From positions 10,530,937 to 10,594,936 of the forward strand of contig CM069436.1 in the NCBI GenBank assembly GCA_035610365.1: a stretch of 64,000 bases of DNA, read 5' to 3'. This DNA is from Aquatica leii. Its lineage: Eukaryota; Arthropoda; Insecta; Coleoptera; Lampyridae. Position 1 is the stretch's first letter, and every line of letters begins with the position of its first letter. The translations under genes were made by a program, and so were the position numbers. Under the pieces are notes generated by a model. That model had not been told where the DNA came from and did not search any database. It saw only the letters and a list, made by a program, of their open reading frames with translations. Of this stretch, positions 1 through 12,000 are shown one piece after another.

Positions 1-1913
1 TGGTTTAATATAAAGTCGGGGATTTGATTTGACTTCGCAACTGTAACTTTTCTAACGCTTAAATTCGTGGGTTCTTTTGTTGTCAAAAAAAATGGTTTTT
101 TTTTATAGATTTACAAGTTAGCTAACAAAAATGAAAAATTTTAAAACCAGGTTATGAGTCAGCAGACTCGAAAAGAATCGATCCTGTATCCGATATATCG
201 GTCGTGATGTTAACGTTTCTTTGTTGTAAAGTAAGTAAGTTGTTTTTTCTCTTGATGATTGGTTTTGGTTTGGGTATTTTTTTCAACGTTTTGTTTTGTG
301 GATTTGTAATTGTACGTTTGACCGCTAATTTTGTGTATACGTTTATAGTACTGGGCGTGGGGCGGGTAGTAGAGATCGTTTTTTTTGTTTATTTGTCTAC
401 GGTACAATGAGTGCACAGATTCCTGGTTAATTCGTTTACATTTATGGTATTACGACTGCTGTCGACTGCGACTGATACCCCTGTACTGAATTTTTGGTTT
501 TGTTTAATGTTGTGTATGCCTAAGTGGGCGTATAGATTTTGGTTTATTAAATTCTAGTTGGAATTTTAGAACGATGTGTTATATAAGGTTTTTGTTTGTG
601 AGGCCATTTTTTTGTTTAAAATAATTAAAAAAGATATCATTACGTCTTTAATCGACTCACAGCATCGTGTCCTGTCTACCTTCAAACACCCAGGTCTAGT
701 AGTTTTTTGTTACTATACGGTTCGAGTGATTGGTTAGGCAGTATGATAAGTCACTATTGTTTGGCTAGCTAGCCAGAGGTAGTTGAGCCGTACAACAACA
801 TACTATGCTTTTTTGTCCTTGAGTCTATTTGTTTTTTTATCTTCTTTTAATTTGTCGCCATGAGTGGGGGCGATGCGTTTATTGTATGAATCTAACGGTT
901 ACGTGTCCGGGAAGGTTGATTGTCTTTGACTCGGTAGCCTAGATTTTTTCCTGGGTAGGAGGAAAACTATTGTGGTCACACAATCGTCCGAAACCGTCGA
1001 CTGTGATAAGATTCCTGAAGTCATTTATTAACCTTGTGGGTTTGGGTGTCGTTCCTTTCTTGTTTCTCTATAGTACCTTTGTCTTTTTTTTATTGGGTTC
1101 TCCTCGAATTATATGTAGGGTTGGATTCGTATTTGTAAGCTGGGGTTTTGTGGGATTTTAAACCGTTGTTTTTAACTGTGGTCTATACTTCTCTCTTTCC
1201 TATACCTCTTTTTTTCTTGGTTTACTTAGGATTATCTTTTAGTAATGTCTGTGTGCCTGTGTTGATTTCTTGCTTTTATAGCGTAACGACTGACATCGAT
1301 TTTTAACCCGCACCTTTTGTGATGCTTTGTTTTTGTTGGTTTGAGTTTTTAATTCTTTGAAGTATCAACCGTTTTATTCGATACATTCGATTATTCATAT
1401 TTGCGTTTTTCTTGAGTTAGGTGTTATTGATTTAAGTTGGTTTTGGTTTTTAGAGTTTGATCCTTGGTGTACGTTTAAACTTTGTCTTCATTTTAGCTTT
1501 TAATATTTTCTTAATGGCAGTTATATTAACATGTAGCTGATTTCACTAATTGTTTTCTTTTTAGCAAGGGTTAGGGAAGTCGGCTATAACGTGGCATACA
1601 TCTGGTGAATTATATAAGTGTAGTGCGGTTATTGTGAGTGGGCAAGATTACACTACAGTCCGGCTACTGCATCATTGGTAACGATCGATTATTCTACGAC
1701 CACATATGATTGTGTTCAGGTTTCAGCTGTGCTGATGTTTGAAGTTGCCGATGTGATTTTACGTTTAACGCTTTTAGTGTTTTTTTATATTCTCTATTTT
1801 TCATTCTGTTGTTTGTTTTTGCCTGTCTTGTACCTAATTTACTTTTAGTGGGTTATTTTAGACTACTTGGTTTCTCAACTGGGTATTCTACTACTTAAGA
1901 AGTGGCGCCCGAG
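1..1913 (+). other. T/G-rich stretch ending in a primer-binding-site-like sequence
   Basis: The + strand is rich in T and G, unlike the A/T-balanced DNA that follows from about 2080. No reading frame here resembles a known protein. At 1903-1913 there is TGGCGCCCGAG, which resembles the tRNA primer-binding sites found just downstream of a 5' LTR. I infer that some of this block could be an LTR and leader of a decayed retrotransposon. No second LTR copy and no convincing gag follows, so the identity is unresolved. Confidence 0.3.
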
Positions 1914-3728
1914 TTTTCTTCTTTTGTAATATTTTAACCACTCACGCCCACTCATCGACCATATAGCTAGCCGTGGTGTTTGTCGATGTGACCACCAGGA
2001 CCCGCTAAAGAATAAGTTAGTGACAGAACTTGACCTTAAAGGTGAAGTAACTAAAGTTTGTGATGCAAAATGCACGAGTATTTATACTTACTAATTTTTT
2101 GAAACTTCTGTGCAGTGACTGAAACTATCATTATTCGAAACTATTTTACTTACTTCGAATGTTAATTAGCAATTAATGTAATGTTTAAAAATTTGTCAAA
2201 GCTTGCAGATTAGGAAATAACTGTAGCGGTCATCATGACGGCGGTCTTACTTAAATGTAATTACAATACGAAAGCAATTACATGCACAGTGCAAAATTCT
2301 TAAGAAGTATCATTAATTACTTTTAAGAAAAGTAATAAAATTTTGTTAAAATTGTAACTATAAAAAACAGTTAGAAGGAAATTAAAATTAAGATCGGTTT
2401 TTTGACCGCATCCGTACTACTAGTGTTAAATAAGATAGAAATCGATCGTCTTAAAAAAACCTATGGCAATCATCGATTATACATAAAATAATGATTGCGA
2501 TCATCGATCGCCTATAAAATAAAGAACCGTAAAAAAGAAATCATTTCTCTATTATAATTTTTGCAAAGTTTGGATAAAATTCAATCAAAACAAAATGTGA
2601 TACGATAATTGCATGTATATTTAAATACATTTGTTAACCATAATAATTATTAGCATATTTAATAATAAAAAGTAATAGTAAACATTATTTCTCACTTATA
2701 AAAACTTTCCCTAAGGCATTTCAGTACCGGTAAATAAGTACATAGCAATTTTTTAACTGTAATTCTGCCAGAAAGCAATTAGAAGTGCAATCACGCGTTT
2801 TTGAGTTAACGTTGTTGCAACAGACAATTAGAAATGTAATTGATTTTGTTTGCAATTACATATCCAGCTGCATGAAACAATTATAGTTACGCTTTTATTT
2901 TTGTTTTGCTGTTCCAAGTTAAGTAGGTCACTTATGCAACAAAAAACAAAAGTTAAAAATTTTTAAAAATGAGTATTTATTTAATGGTGTATTTGTTACT
3001 TGAACTTAATTGTTTTTTTAGTTTGCAATAAAAACAAAGTATATAAAAGAGATTAAAAACAATTGTTGTTAAACTGTTATCATATAGTTTTGCTTATGTA
3101 AATTAGTCAATAATTATATAATTGCAAAAATTGAATACACTGATTTTGTTATAAAACAGCTAAGTATGCATGTGTAAAAAAAATTTAAAAAAAATTATTT
3201 TTGAAACTGTTTTTACTGTTTTGTTTAAGTAAATTAGTTGATAATGTTTAATTACAAAAATTGTGAACATTAATTTCTCTGTGCTTGGTTATAGACTCTA
3301 ACAATAAGTTAAAAATCAAACAACTCAATTTTAATTAATGCTATGCAAAATTAGATTCATTTGCAACTTTTGATAAAACGATTTTTAATGTTTAAGTACA
3401 AATTACTAATTAAAAGTTTATTCTAGGATAAACATTTACTGTTTCAAAATTAATTAAACTCATCGTTGAATTGTGAACAAATATCAAATAGGATTTTCAT
3501 TCCTCACTCGTTCCTATGCCCATATAAGACAATTCTACAAAATATCTAATCCTTCTAATTAATTAAGTTACAAAAACTAAACATTTTAAACGTAACTTAA
3601 GGCAACAAAAAAAAACTAGTGCATGTGGACCTATTTCAAATAAGTTCTTCAGACTAATCTTCTTGCTTAGCAGTTTGTACTTTGTTGGTTACTGTGTTCT
3701 GCATTGTCACATTGTTGTTTGTTTAGAC
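1914..3728. other. AT-rich non-coding DNA
   Basis: This stretch shows only short open frames, homopolymer runs and AT-rich low-complexity sequence. I see no recognisable gene, RNA or transposon end until the hAT-like terminus at 3729. Confidence 0.6.
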
Positions 3729-5545
3729 CAGAAGTTCCCAAACATTTTTGTACTTACCTGATATTGATATTTTGTAAATTTCTAACTGTAGTTTAGTGTT
3801 AAAAACTTAAAGTAAAAACACATGTTAAGTTTTATACATTTATTAATTGAATTTAAATTAAAACTACTCAAAATAAAATTTTGTATCTGTTATATAAAAT
3901 ATACATAACAAAACAAACTAAGCAATAAGTAAATGTTTTTAGTGAGAAGGATGAACCTGATGCTTTAATAATAAATTATCAACATTTGGCGTCAATTTTG
4001 TAAGGTTTAATCTTAAATCTTCTCAGCTAATGATGTCCACTCTGTTTCTTTTTTTCGTTATGAAATTGGTAACAGCGCTGAACCCCCTTTCCACTAGGTA
4101 TGACCATGGAAAAAAAAATTAAAATTTCCTCGCTATATTTCATAATACGGGATAAGTAACGGGTATGTTGTTTTGCAGCCAGAATTGCTGGTATCCGTTT
4201 TAAAACTGACTCTTAAGTTCTTCGTTTGTACTTAGTTCAGTCAGTTCCTCTTGTATTATGACATTCGTTTCTTCTATGTCACCATATGGGTTAATTATCC
4301 ACGGTGGTATTACCATAGTCAAAACATCCTCAAACCTAGTTTCAAAATCTGAATAGAAATACATTTAAATGTTGAACGTAGGTTAAAACGTCGTTTTTCT
4401 AGCAGTATGTCTCTGACAAATTGGGGAACTAGGAAAATTCGCCCCGTCCAATATTTTGCTTCATTAGTTTAATTCTGGCAAGAAACGCTGATAAGATGGA
4501 CTTTGTTTTAATCAAATTTAGACTGTCGCCTTGTAACTGCAAATTAACCATATTAAATTTTGTAAACAAATCTGTTAATTAGGCGATGTCTTCATTAAAT
4601 TGTCTTTTAAAGTTTTATCTTTAGTATCCAGAAATTCTAAAATAGTCTCAAAAAGTGCAAAAAATCTTGTCAAACATAAGCCTTTCGACAGCGTACTTCA
4701 TTGTGAAGAAGTAATTGATGAAAGTGTTCGTCTTTTTCTTCACACAACTGCGCAAATAACCGCGTATTCAACGCGTTGGCGTTGCTTCATCTGTAGCATC
4801 TAATATTATATTTGATAAAAGGATTGCTTTTTCAATAAAGTAATCCTTCAAAACATGAAATATTGATTCACCTTTAGTGTCGGTTGTCAAAGTTCTTGCG
4901 AAGATCAGTTTTTCGTACATTTCTTGATTCGTAATAAAACGAAGTTATGCCAATAATAATGCTGCATTACCAAGTAAAGTTGACTCGTCTAGTTGTATAG
5001 AGAAATGGATCGTTTGCAAATAATTACACAAGAAGCTTTCAATATCAAAACTCATTTCATCAATACGTCTTTCAACAGTATTGTAGCTTAAGGGAATTCT
5101 TTTAATGATATCAGATGCAGCTTTATGTAAAAAAGTTTTTAAAACCTCTTTAACGGCTGTCAAAATTAACTTCTCACCGATAGTATGCGGTTTTCCGGAT
5201 TTTGCTATATATAGGGGGATATTGTAAGACGTCCGCAAACCATCATCGTTTCTTTGTGACGTCAAAGCGAACATTCTGTCCAGCGTGGGTCTCTTCTAAA
5301 GTTTACCTTTGAGTGTTTAAAAGTATTTTAAATCTTTATCTGTTTTATCAGGGAGACATCTTCTTACAAGATCTTGCAGCTTAGATAGTTTCATAGCGTC
5401 ATTGCCCAAAACTTTGTTGCATAAAAGGCACATAGACAATTGTTTGTCCGACAATGATAGAATGAAGCCAAGTTTCAAATAATCAACACTGTACTGTCTA
5501 CATTTCTTTTTAGATTAGGACGTGGCATCAGTCATCTGCAGGCAA
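3729..5545 (-). pseudogene. Degenerate hAT transposase (ZBED5/FAM200-like)
   Basis: Reading the - strand from about 5520 down gives broken pieces of a hAT-superfamily transposase. A cysteine-containing N-terminal piece includes CLLCNKVLGNDAMK. The best-preserved block is 5274-4945, 109 aa, with the family-typical 'KPHTIGEKL' and 'LDESTLLGN' segments. Near 4105-4065 the C-terminal hAT dimerisation motif VERGFSAVTN is visible. Frames are interrupted by many stops and shifts, so it cannot make a transposase. At 3729 the sequence CAGAAGTTCCCAAAC resembles hAT terminal repeats and probably marks the 3' end. The other end may lie near 6340, where hAT-like subterminal sequence occurs, but the 8-bp target duplications do not match, so that limit is open. 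Confidence 0.72.
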
Positions 5546-6799
5546 AATTAATCTATTTAAATAAGACATAAAGTCTAGCAGCTGTATATTAAAGAATCAA
5601 AGTCAAATTTAAATCGTATGGTCTTAAAATTTATGGTAGGCATAGGCGTACAGTCATTATAAATTAATGTGAGAAGGGAAATGTTATGAATGTTACTTAA
5701 GGTTTTAATATGATGGAACTGTAACGAAATTTGAAAGTAACATGACAAAAAATATTAAAATAAAATATTATACAACGAATAATAACAAATTGTTATGTGA
5801 TTTATCTCTGCGTACATTCGACTGTCATGTGTAAAAATTCACTGGTTCCACTTTAGCAATAATACAAAATTTTAATTTAAATATAAAAAAGTATGTACAT
5901 TGCAATATTCATAATCCGAACTTCCGTAATCCGAACATTCCAATAATCCGAACTGGCTCACAGTGTAACGACCAATGGACAGAAGTTCAATTTTTTTTAC
6001 TTTTTTGTGAAGTTATTTAGTAAGATATATGTATTCATTAAAGAATAATAAGTGCCTAGCAAGGTCGTAAATAAATAAATATTGACACACATACATATTT
6101 ATTTATGTGACTGGCCATAATATGTAGTCTAATTCCAAAATAATTTTTTTAATATGTTTCCTATAAGTAAATATTTAAATTCTATGAAAAAAAAACAAAT
6201 GAGAGTGTGTATTTGAAATTCTTTAAAAAATACGCAGCTGTACAGTTGTGGGTGTCGTAGACCCCCATTTTTATTTCATGAACTCCCAAATTTTTTTTTG
6301 CTGACGTAGCCCCTTGCAGGTTGTCATAGACCACTGAGAGTCTCTCTCTCTTTTTTTGAATTAAATATGATCTGTTTGCCTTTATTTTTGCCAAGTTGTT
6401 CCGTTGTTCTTCTCTAAGCTTTTTATTTAGCATAAATACCGTCCCATAGTACCTTTATTTTTCCTTTACACCATAGAACATTGAGTAACTGGTTTTATCT
6501 ATTCTTCTTTTGGCTTTTCATTTTATTTCTTGTAGTGTCATACTTATTTTGTACCGCTTCATTTATTTTCTTAATTCTTTCATTTTACCTGTTTTTAATA
6601 AAGTTGTAATGTTTCATGTTGCTCGTCATATCTTGTATTGTTCTCTATCCCTCGTATTTCTTTTTTTTTGCATTGTTTATTATTTTTTTGCTTCTGTCTA
6701 TTGGCTTGCGTTTTTTGCCTATTATTATTTTTGGTTATCGTCGTCATTACCCTAAACGTTATGTCTTCATAGTATTTTATTTTATTTTTTAAATAAATA
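5546..6799. other. Non-coding DNA with transposon-end fragments
   Basis: At 5910-5952 the phrase 'aatccgaac' recurs three times within about 40 bp, which resembles pogo/Tigger-type terminal sequence. At 6240-6345 there is a C-rich block with 'gacgtagccccttgcag' and 'gaccactg', similar to subterminal sequence of ZBED-type hAT elements; it may be the distal end of the hAT copy at 3729. The short open frames here do not resemble proteins I know. Confidence 0.4.
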
Positions 6800-7745
6800 A
6801 TAATAATATTAATAATTATCCTTTACATATTAATAAAAATTTACAAAAGAAAATTTTGTCTTCTATTAAAATTAAAAATTGTTCATCTACACCTGTCTTT
6901 TATCAATCTAAAATCCATTTTTCTCTTCCTTATATAGGCCCTTCTTTATTTCAATTTCAAAATCTATTAAAACATTTTGGCATTAACAGTCTTTATTAGT
7001 TAATACTAAAGATAAAATTAATATTTTAGATAAATCCGGTGTTTATAAAATAAAATGTAGTGATTGACACGTATTCTATATAGGACAAACAGGTCGAAAG
7101 TTTTCTATTAGAATTGCTAAATATCTGTCTTGTATTAAAAACAATAACATTTCATTTAAATCATCATTTGCTAATCATATACTAAATTCCCATCATTTAT
7201 TTAATTCTAAAAAAGATTTTGAAATCTTACACATTTGTAATAAGGGTTCGAAACTAATTTTTTTAGAAATAAAATAAATTATTAAAAATTACAATTCGAA
7301 TCGTGATTTATCCCTTAACGAAGTTGTTAACTTTCATAATAATTTACTTTTTCTAAATTAGTTTTTGTTTGATTATTTCCATTATTTTGTTATTTCGTTG
7401 TAACCTAGGAATTCCTATTATTATTCTAAATTTGTATTGTTAAAATTTTAAATTTGTCAAACTTTAAATGTTTAATCATATTTAATTTGTTTAATATATA
7501 TTAGTAAGTTTATTTATTTTTAAACTTTTTGATTTTATTTTAATTTATATTATTTTTCAGATTTCTATATTTATTATTTTTAAAGTTTATTTAATATTTG
7601 AAGTTTGATTTTTCAATTCTAATGTAGTAAGTTTATGTTTAAAATAAGATTCGATTTTATATTTTTTATTTTATAGTATGCGCCTGAAGATGACACTAAG
7701 TCGAAACATGTAGCGTTTATTAAAATAAAAAATTTAAAAAAAATG
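6800..7745 (+). mobile_element. Penelope-like element remnant: GIY-YIG endonuclease and 3' end
   Basis: The + strand encodes, with stops, the C-terminal part of a Penelope-like retroelement polyprotein. About 6910-6990 reads as the linker 'LPYIGPSLFQFQNLLKHF'. From about 7035 follows 'SGVYKIKCSD' and then 'FYIGQTGRKF', the Cys-containing entry and YIG half of the GIY-YIG nuclease typical of these elements. The frame ends near 7361. Downstream at 7681-7715 lies CTGAAGATGACACTAAG and then TCGAAACATG, a motif shared by the non-coding ends of many Penelope-like elements. A Cys-to-stop change (TGA) and other stops make it inactive. The RT fragment at 10345 may be another copy of the same class. 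Confidence 0.7.
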
Positions 7746-8756
7746 GGAAGGTTTTGAGATTTATTTTAAAAAAAAATAAAACAAAACAATGTAAAACCCG
7801 TTTAGAGTTAATAAAAATAATTAATAAAAAAAATAAACTTTAGTCTTCCTAGTAATTTTTTCAGGTATTTTGGGATTCTTTTATCGACTGTCGTTTCTTA
7901 TATGAGTTTTTTACTAATGATCTTGTTTTCAATTTTCTCTCTGATTTTTATTTCTTTTAGTATTTTTTAAATTTTCTGTTTTTATGGACACATGCGTATA
8001 ACCATGATTAGTCTTGTTTTTCCTTCCCAATTCTGCTTGCTGTTTACATTTTTTTAAAATTGATGTTAGTTCTTATTTTTTGCATTAATTAAAACACCGT
8101 GCATAAGAACAGTTTTAACGTGTGGCCAAGAAAATATAAAAATTTTGGTATGTTGTTCTGCTGGTTAAAGTTACTTGCTTCAAAATTATTAATATTAAAA
8201 GTACTTCTGGGTCTGAAGGTAAAATAAACGAAACCACTGAAACTATGGCAGTCGTAAAGAAATACGTTGCTACTGTAAAGTGAAACGATCAGTACTATAT
8301 TAGTAAAGTATTGCCACCTAAAGAAAGTAAGGTCCAAATCATGCACATAAAGAAGAATGGTCCATTTGCTTTTCACTGGTCTAAAAAAACTTGTTATGCA
8401 GAAATAAACATGTTTTGTTTCACTTAGATAATATGAATAAACTTACTTCTAACATAGTTGTATTACATTTACATTTATTAGTGTGGCAGATGTCTCAGTT
8501 GACTTGAAAGGTTTCTGGCTAGAAAATACACCAGGGTGGTCCATTTACCTCAAAGTTCCAGGCAACTGGAACCACGACTTAAAAAAACAAAAAAATACTA
8601 TGTAACTATGCAGTTAAATAAACTGAAAAATAAGGTATCCATTTACATCTATCTGAAAAGTCATTCCATAGAATCAGTAATTGCTAGTGTTAAAATTAAT
8701 TAAATAAAGACACCCACTTTAAAATTTGTTAAATATCTTAAACTGTGTCTTTTTAG
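7746..8756. other. Intron or upstream DNA before transporter exon at 8757
   Basis: AT-rich sequence with no recognised coding exon. The stretch just before 8757 (TGTGTCTTTTTAG) is a good splice acceptor. I looked for the missing N-terminal SLC6 exon, which should encode a conserved WRFPYLCYKNGG-like segment, and did not find it between 1 and 8756. Confidence 0.55.
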
Positions 8757-9020
8757 GCGCTTTTTTGGTTACATACACAATTGCCATGATTTTCTGTGGC
8801 ATTCCAATATTTTTTCAAGAAGTATCGATTGGTCAATACTTAGGTTCTGGTGGTATGACGTTTGTTGGACAATTGTGCCCGTTGCTAAAAGGCGTTGGTT
8901 ATTCAACAATGACAATTGTGTTTTTGCTTGATGTCTATTATTGTATTATAATAGCTTGGACAATCTTGTATTTTATAAGTATTTTTTTGAAACTTCCCAG
9001 TTTACCTTGGGCTACTTGTG
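8757..9020 (+). CDS. SLC6 transporter exon A (TM2-TM3)
   Basis: The exon opens in phase 1 after TTTTTAG and ends before GTACGT. It encodes TM2 with '[15 protein letters not shown]', the loop '[13 protein letters not shown]' and TM3 '[14 protein letters not shown]', ending in 'LPWATC'. The preceding exon should supply the first base of a Gly codon. Confidence 0.92.
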
Positions 9021-12000
9021 GTACGTTCTTATTTATTATCACGCAATAAAAATACTATTATCAAAACTTGCAGGAAATTGGTGGAACACAAAATCATGTT
9101 ATGAGTTCAGTGACAATAGCACAACACGTAATATAACAGTATCTACGTCTTCCTTGCAATCACCAGTTGAAGAATTTTTTGAGTGAGTGCTTACACCTAC
9201 AGGTTTGTTAATTGTGTTATCAGTTTTTATGATTTTATATGGGTTGTATTTTTTATCAGTGCTGGTTTTTTATTATTTTGTATCATTTTTTAGCATGTTA
9301 AGTTGTGCGTTCAGGATATTTATTACTAATTTGAAGAAAAAAACATTGTATAGCTGTTTACAACAAAATCTTTTTATAAATAAAACAGATTTTTATAGGT
9401 TTACTTTTGTTTGCCCACTATATATTTGATTACAATCTTTACATTTAAATTTATTTATTCCTGTTTTATCTTGCAGTTCGACTAAATCTTTAAAATTTTC
9501 TAAAAAATTATTAGAGCTCGTGATTATTCTAAATTTAATTTTGAAAGTATTTTAGAAAACCATTGGTATATGCGAGATATCTTGGTAATTTACCATACTT
9601 CTTCTCTATCCTCATAAAATATGTACTTTAAATAGTAACAAATCTTGTCAAAGTTTTGATTAATCTATAATTTTAATATCTTTTACTAAAACAGTTGTTG
9701 AAATTAGTAAAACAATAACAAATTGTTATTAAAATTTTTGTTGAAGTTTAATAGACTCATTCTAACAATTTAAGCTTAAGTAAGTGGTATATTTTGTATA
9801 ATTAAATTTAATTGACTTAACTAACTTTGTAACATATTTTCCAAGTTATAATAGCAACTAATGACGCAATAGCAAATACCAACATTTTGATAACAAATAC
9901 AACTCAAATAATAACAACATGTGTAATGCATAGAGCTTTATTTTTAGAAAAAAAGTGTTAAGAATTTCAAAAGGCATTGATCAACTAGATGGCGTTCAAT
10001 GGGAACTTCTGGGATGTCTTTTTCTTGGTTGGTTAATTATTTATTTAATAATAAGGAAAGGTTTACACCAAAGTGGAAAGGTAAGTCTACGTATTTAATA
10101 CACAAAGAATTATTACTAATTTACGTAATTTAGTTATTAACTAGTTTTTTTTATCAAAACCAAAAATTCATATTTGTAAGCTTATTATTTATAAAACTTC
10201 AAATATACTATTCTCATATCTATCTAAAATTAAATGAAATTCTGTTTAGTGGTAAGCGTATCAACTGAGAACGGCCGTACTTCTCATTTTTTGTTAATGT
10301 TTGTAATAATCCAAATTAGGTTTTTATGCCAGAAAAAAAATTAAAAATTGTCTGAAAAACTATTCAATTTTTACAAAATTGAAAGATTTTTATATGGAAT
10401 CTTCTTTCCCCTCACCACACCAACACCAAAAGACAAAAAGTGGTTTATATTTAGAGTCAGTCGACTACTTAGACTATATAGTCTGCCAGAAATTCACAAG
10501 AAAGAAATACTATTTTGTCTTATTGTTAGTAGTATTAAATCGACGATCTACAACTTACTCAAATACCTAACAAACCATACACAGGGAAGACGGTATCATA
10601 CGTAAAGAACTCGCAAATAGCAGTAGTTAGTAACCTTAAATTACCTAATGACACAACAAATTTGATAAAGCTTTGCCTGTCAACTAAATATATTATATGA
10701 AGTAGCAGATACTATGAACAAAAGAACAGAACAGCGATGTGGAGTATGTAATAGCCAATTTATTCATAAAAGCATCTGAAGAAAAATCGTTAGAGAACAG
10801 CAAATGGTAACCTAAGTGCTGGTTTTGATATTTTTACGATACTATAACATGCAAAAAAAAATTTGATCTTTTTTTAAGTAATTACTGTTTCCAAATTTTT
10901 ATCTATTGAGATTTGCATATTTAATTTTATAAAAAAAAGCAAACAAGTAAGTCGTCTGCTGGTCATGACAGCTTTGTTGGTTCCCCAAAGCTTATAAACT
11001 TTTAGTGCAGAAAGTATCTCTTACTATTATTGAACCTGGCGCCCAAAGAAACAAAATATTGTATTTATCCACATCCTCACGACGAGTTAGTTGGCAAGTT
11101 CTGTATTTCTACCCGACCAGTAGTAACAAAAATTCTGGCGCTCAACGTAGGGCATACAACTTTGTAGTTTTAATTTTTTTTTGTCTCTTCTTAAAAGTTG
11201 TTTTACTTTCCTCTGTTGCCTATTATAAACCTTAGTGTTTGCGTCTAGTCGATGTAAGATTCTGCCGTTGTAAAAGCATAGTTGCGTGTAACTAATTGAT
11301 TTTTCTTTTTTTTTTCTTTCTCTTTTTTTTATTATCTATTTGTTCTCGAGCTGTTGACACAATGAATATTGAGAAGTTACTAGTTGATGAAGTAGACTAT
11401 GAGTTATAAATCTGAAAGATTTCTTTTCAAGGTTCGGTAGTAGAAAAAAAGAAGTTACTTCGTGCTAGATTACATTTAGAGAAATTAGGTACTGTAAGTT
11501 TTCTTGAAATTAATATAAATGGTGCGGAAAAACTCCAAATATGTAGGGATAAACTCATCTTCTTGTCTGCCAAGGTTCAAGTCTATAGACCGACAGTCGT
11601 TGATAGGGTTTTTGAACGTCTGCATACTCGACTATTGCATGTTCACGAAAGGCTAGACAGGATAAAACCTGACGACCAATTTTTAGAGTTCCATAATCAA
11701 TTGCGTAACCAATGTTTACGAGTAATCGACGATCTTCAATGCACAATTCAATCGTTGCTCTCCACTAGTACGTGTAACGCTCCGGACACGGTAAATTTAA
11801 TTACCCTAGACGCAGAAGGTGATGTTTCAAATGAAATAACGAATGCCCACAGACACGTGATAAGAGTCCTACGGGTGTTTTTTGTTTGCCTCACGTACAC
11901 TTTTCTAATGTCGATAACCCTTCAGTGCTTAGTGCAGACTGGGAAACCAACTTTAGTCCTCATAGACCAGCTCTATTTGACAGTACTCAAGTTTCTGCTA

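Noticed and set aside
204..416. Overlapping 68-aa frames on both strands
   Set aside because: T-rich sequence with no similarity, and both strands open by composition only.
6182..6433. 83-aa basic frame on the - strand
   Set aside because: It overlaps transposon-end-like, low-complexity sequence and resembles no family I know.
9990..10020. hAT-like end 'gggaacttctggg' matching the TIR at 3729 in inverse
   Set aside because: It lies inside transporter exon C and encodes the conserved 'QWELLG' of TM4, so the match is coincidence.
11563..11746. - strand frame opposite Gypsy gag
   Set aside because: Shadow of gag. The + strand shows the Gag blocks.
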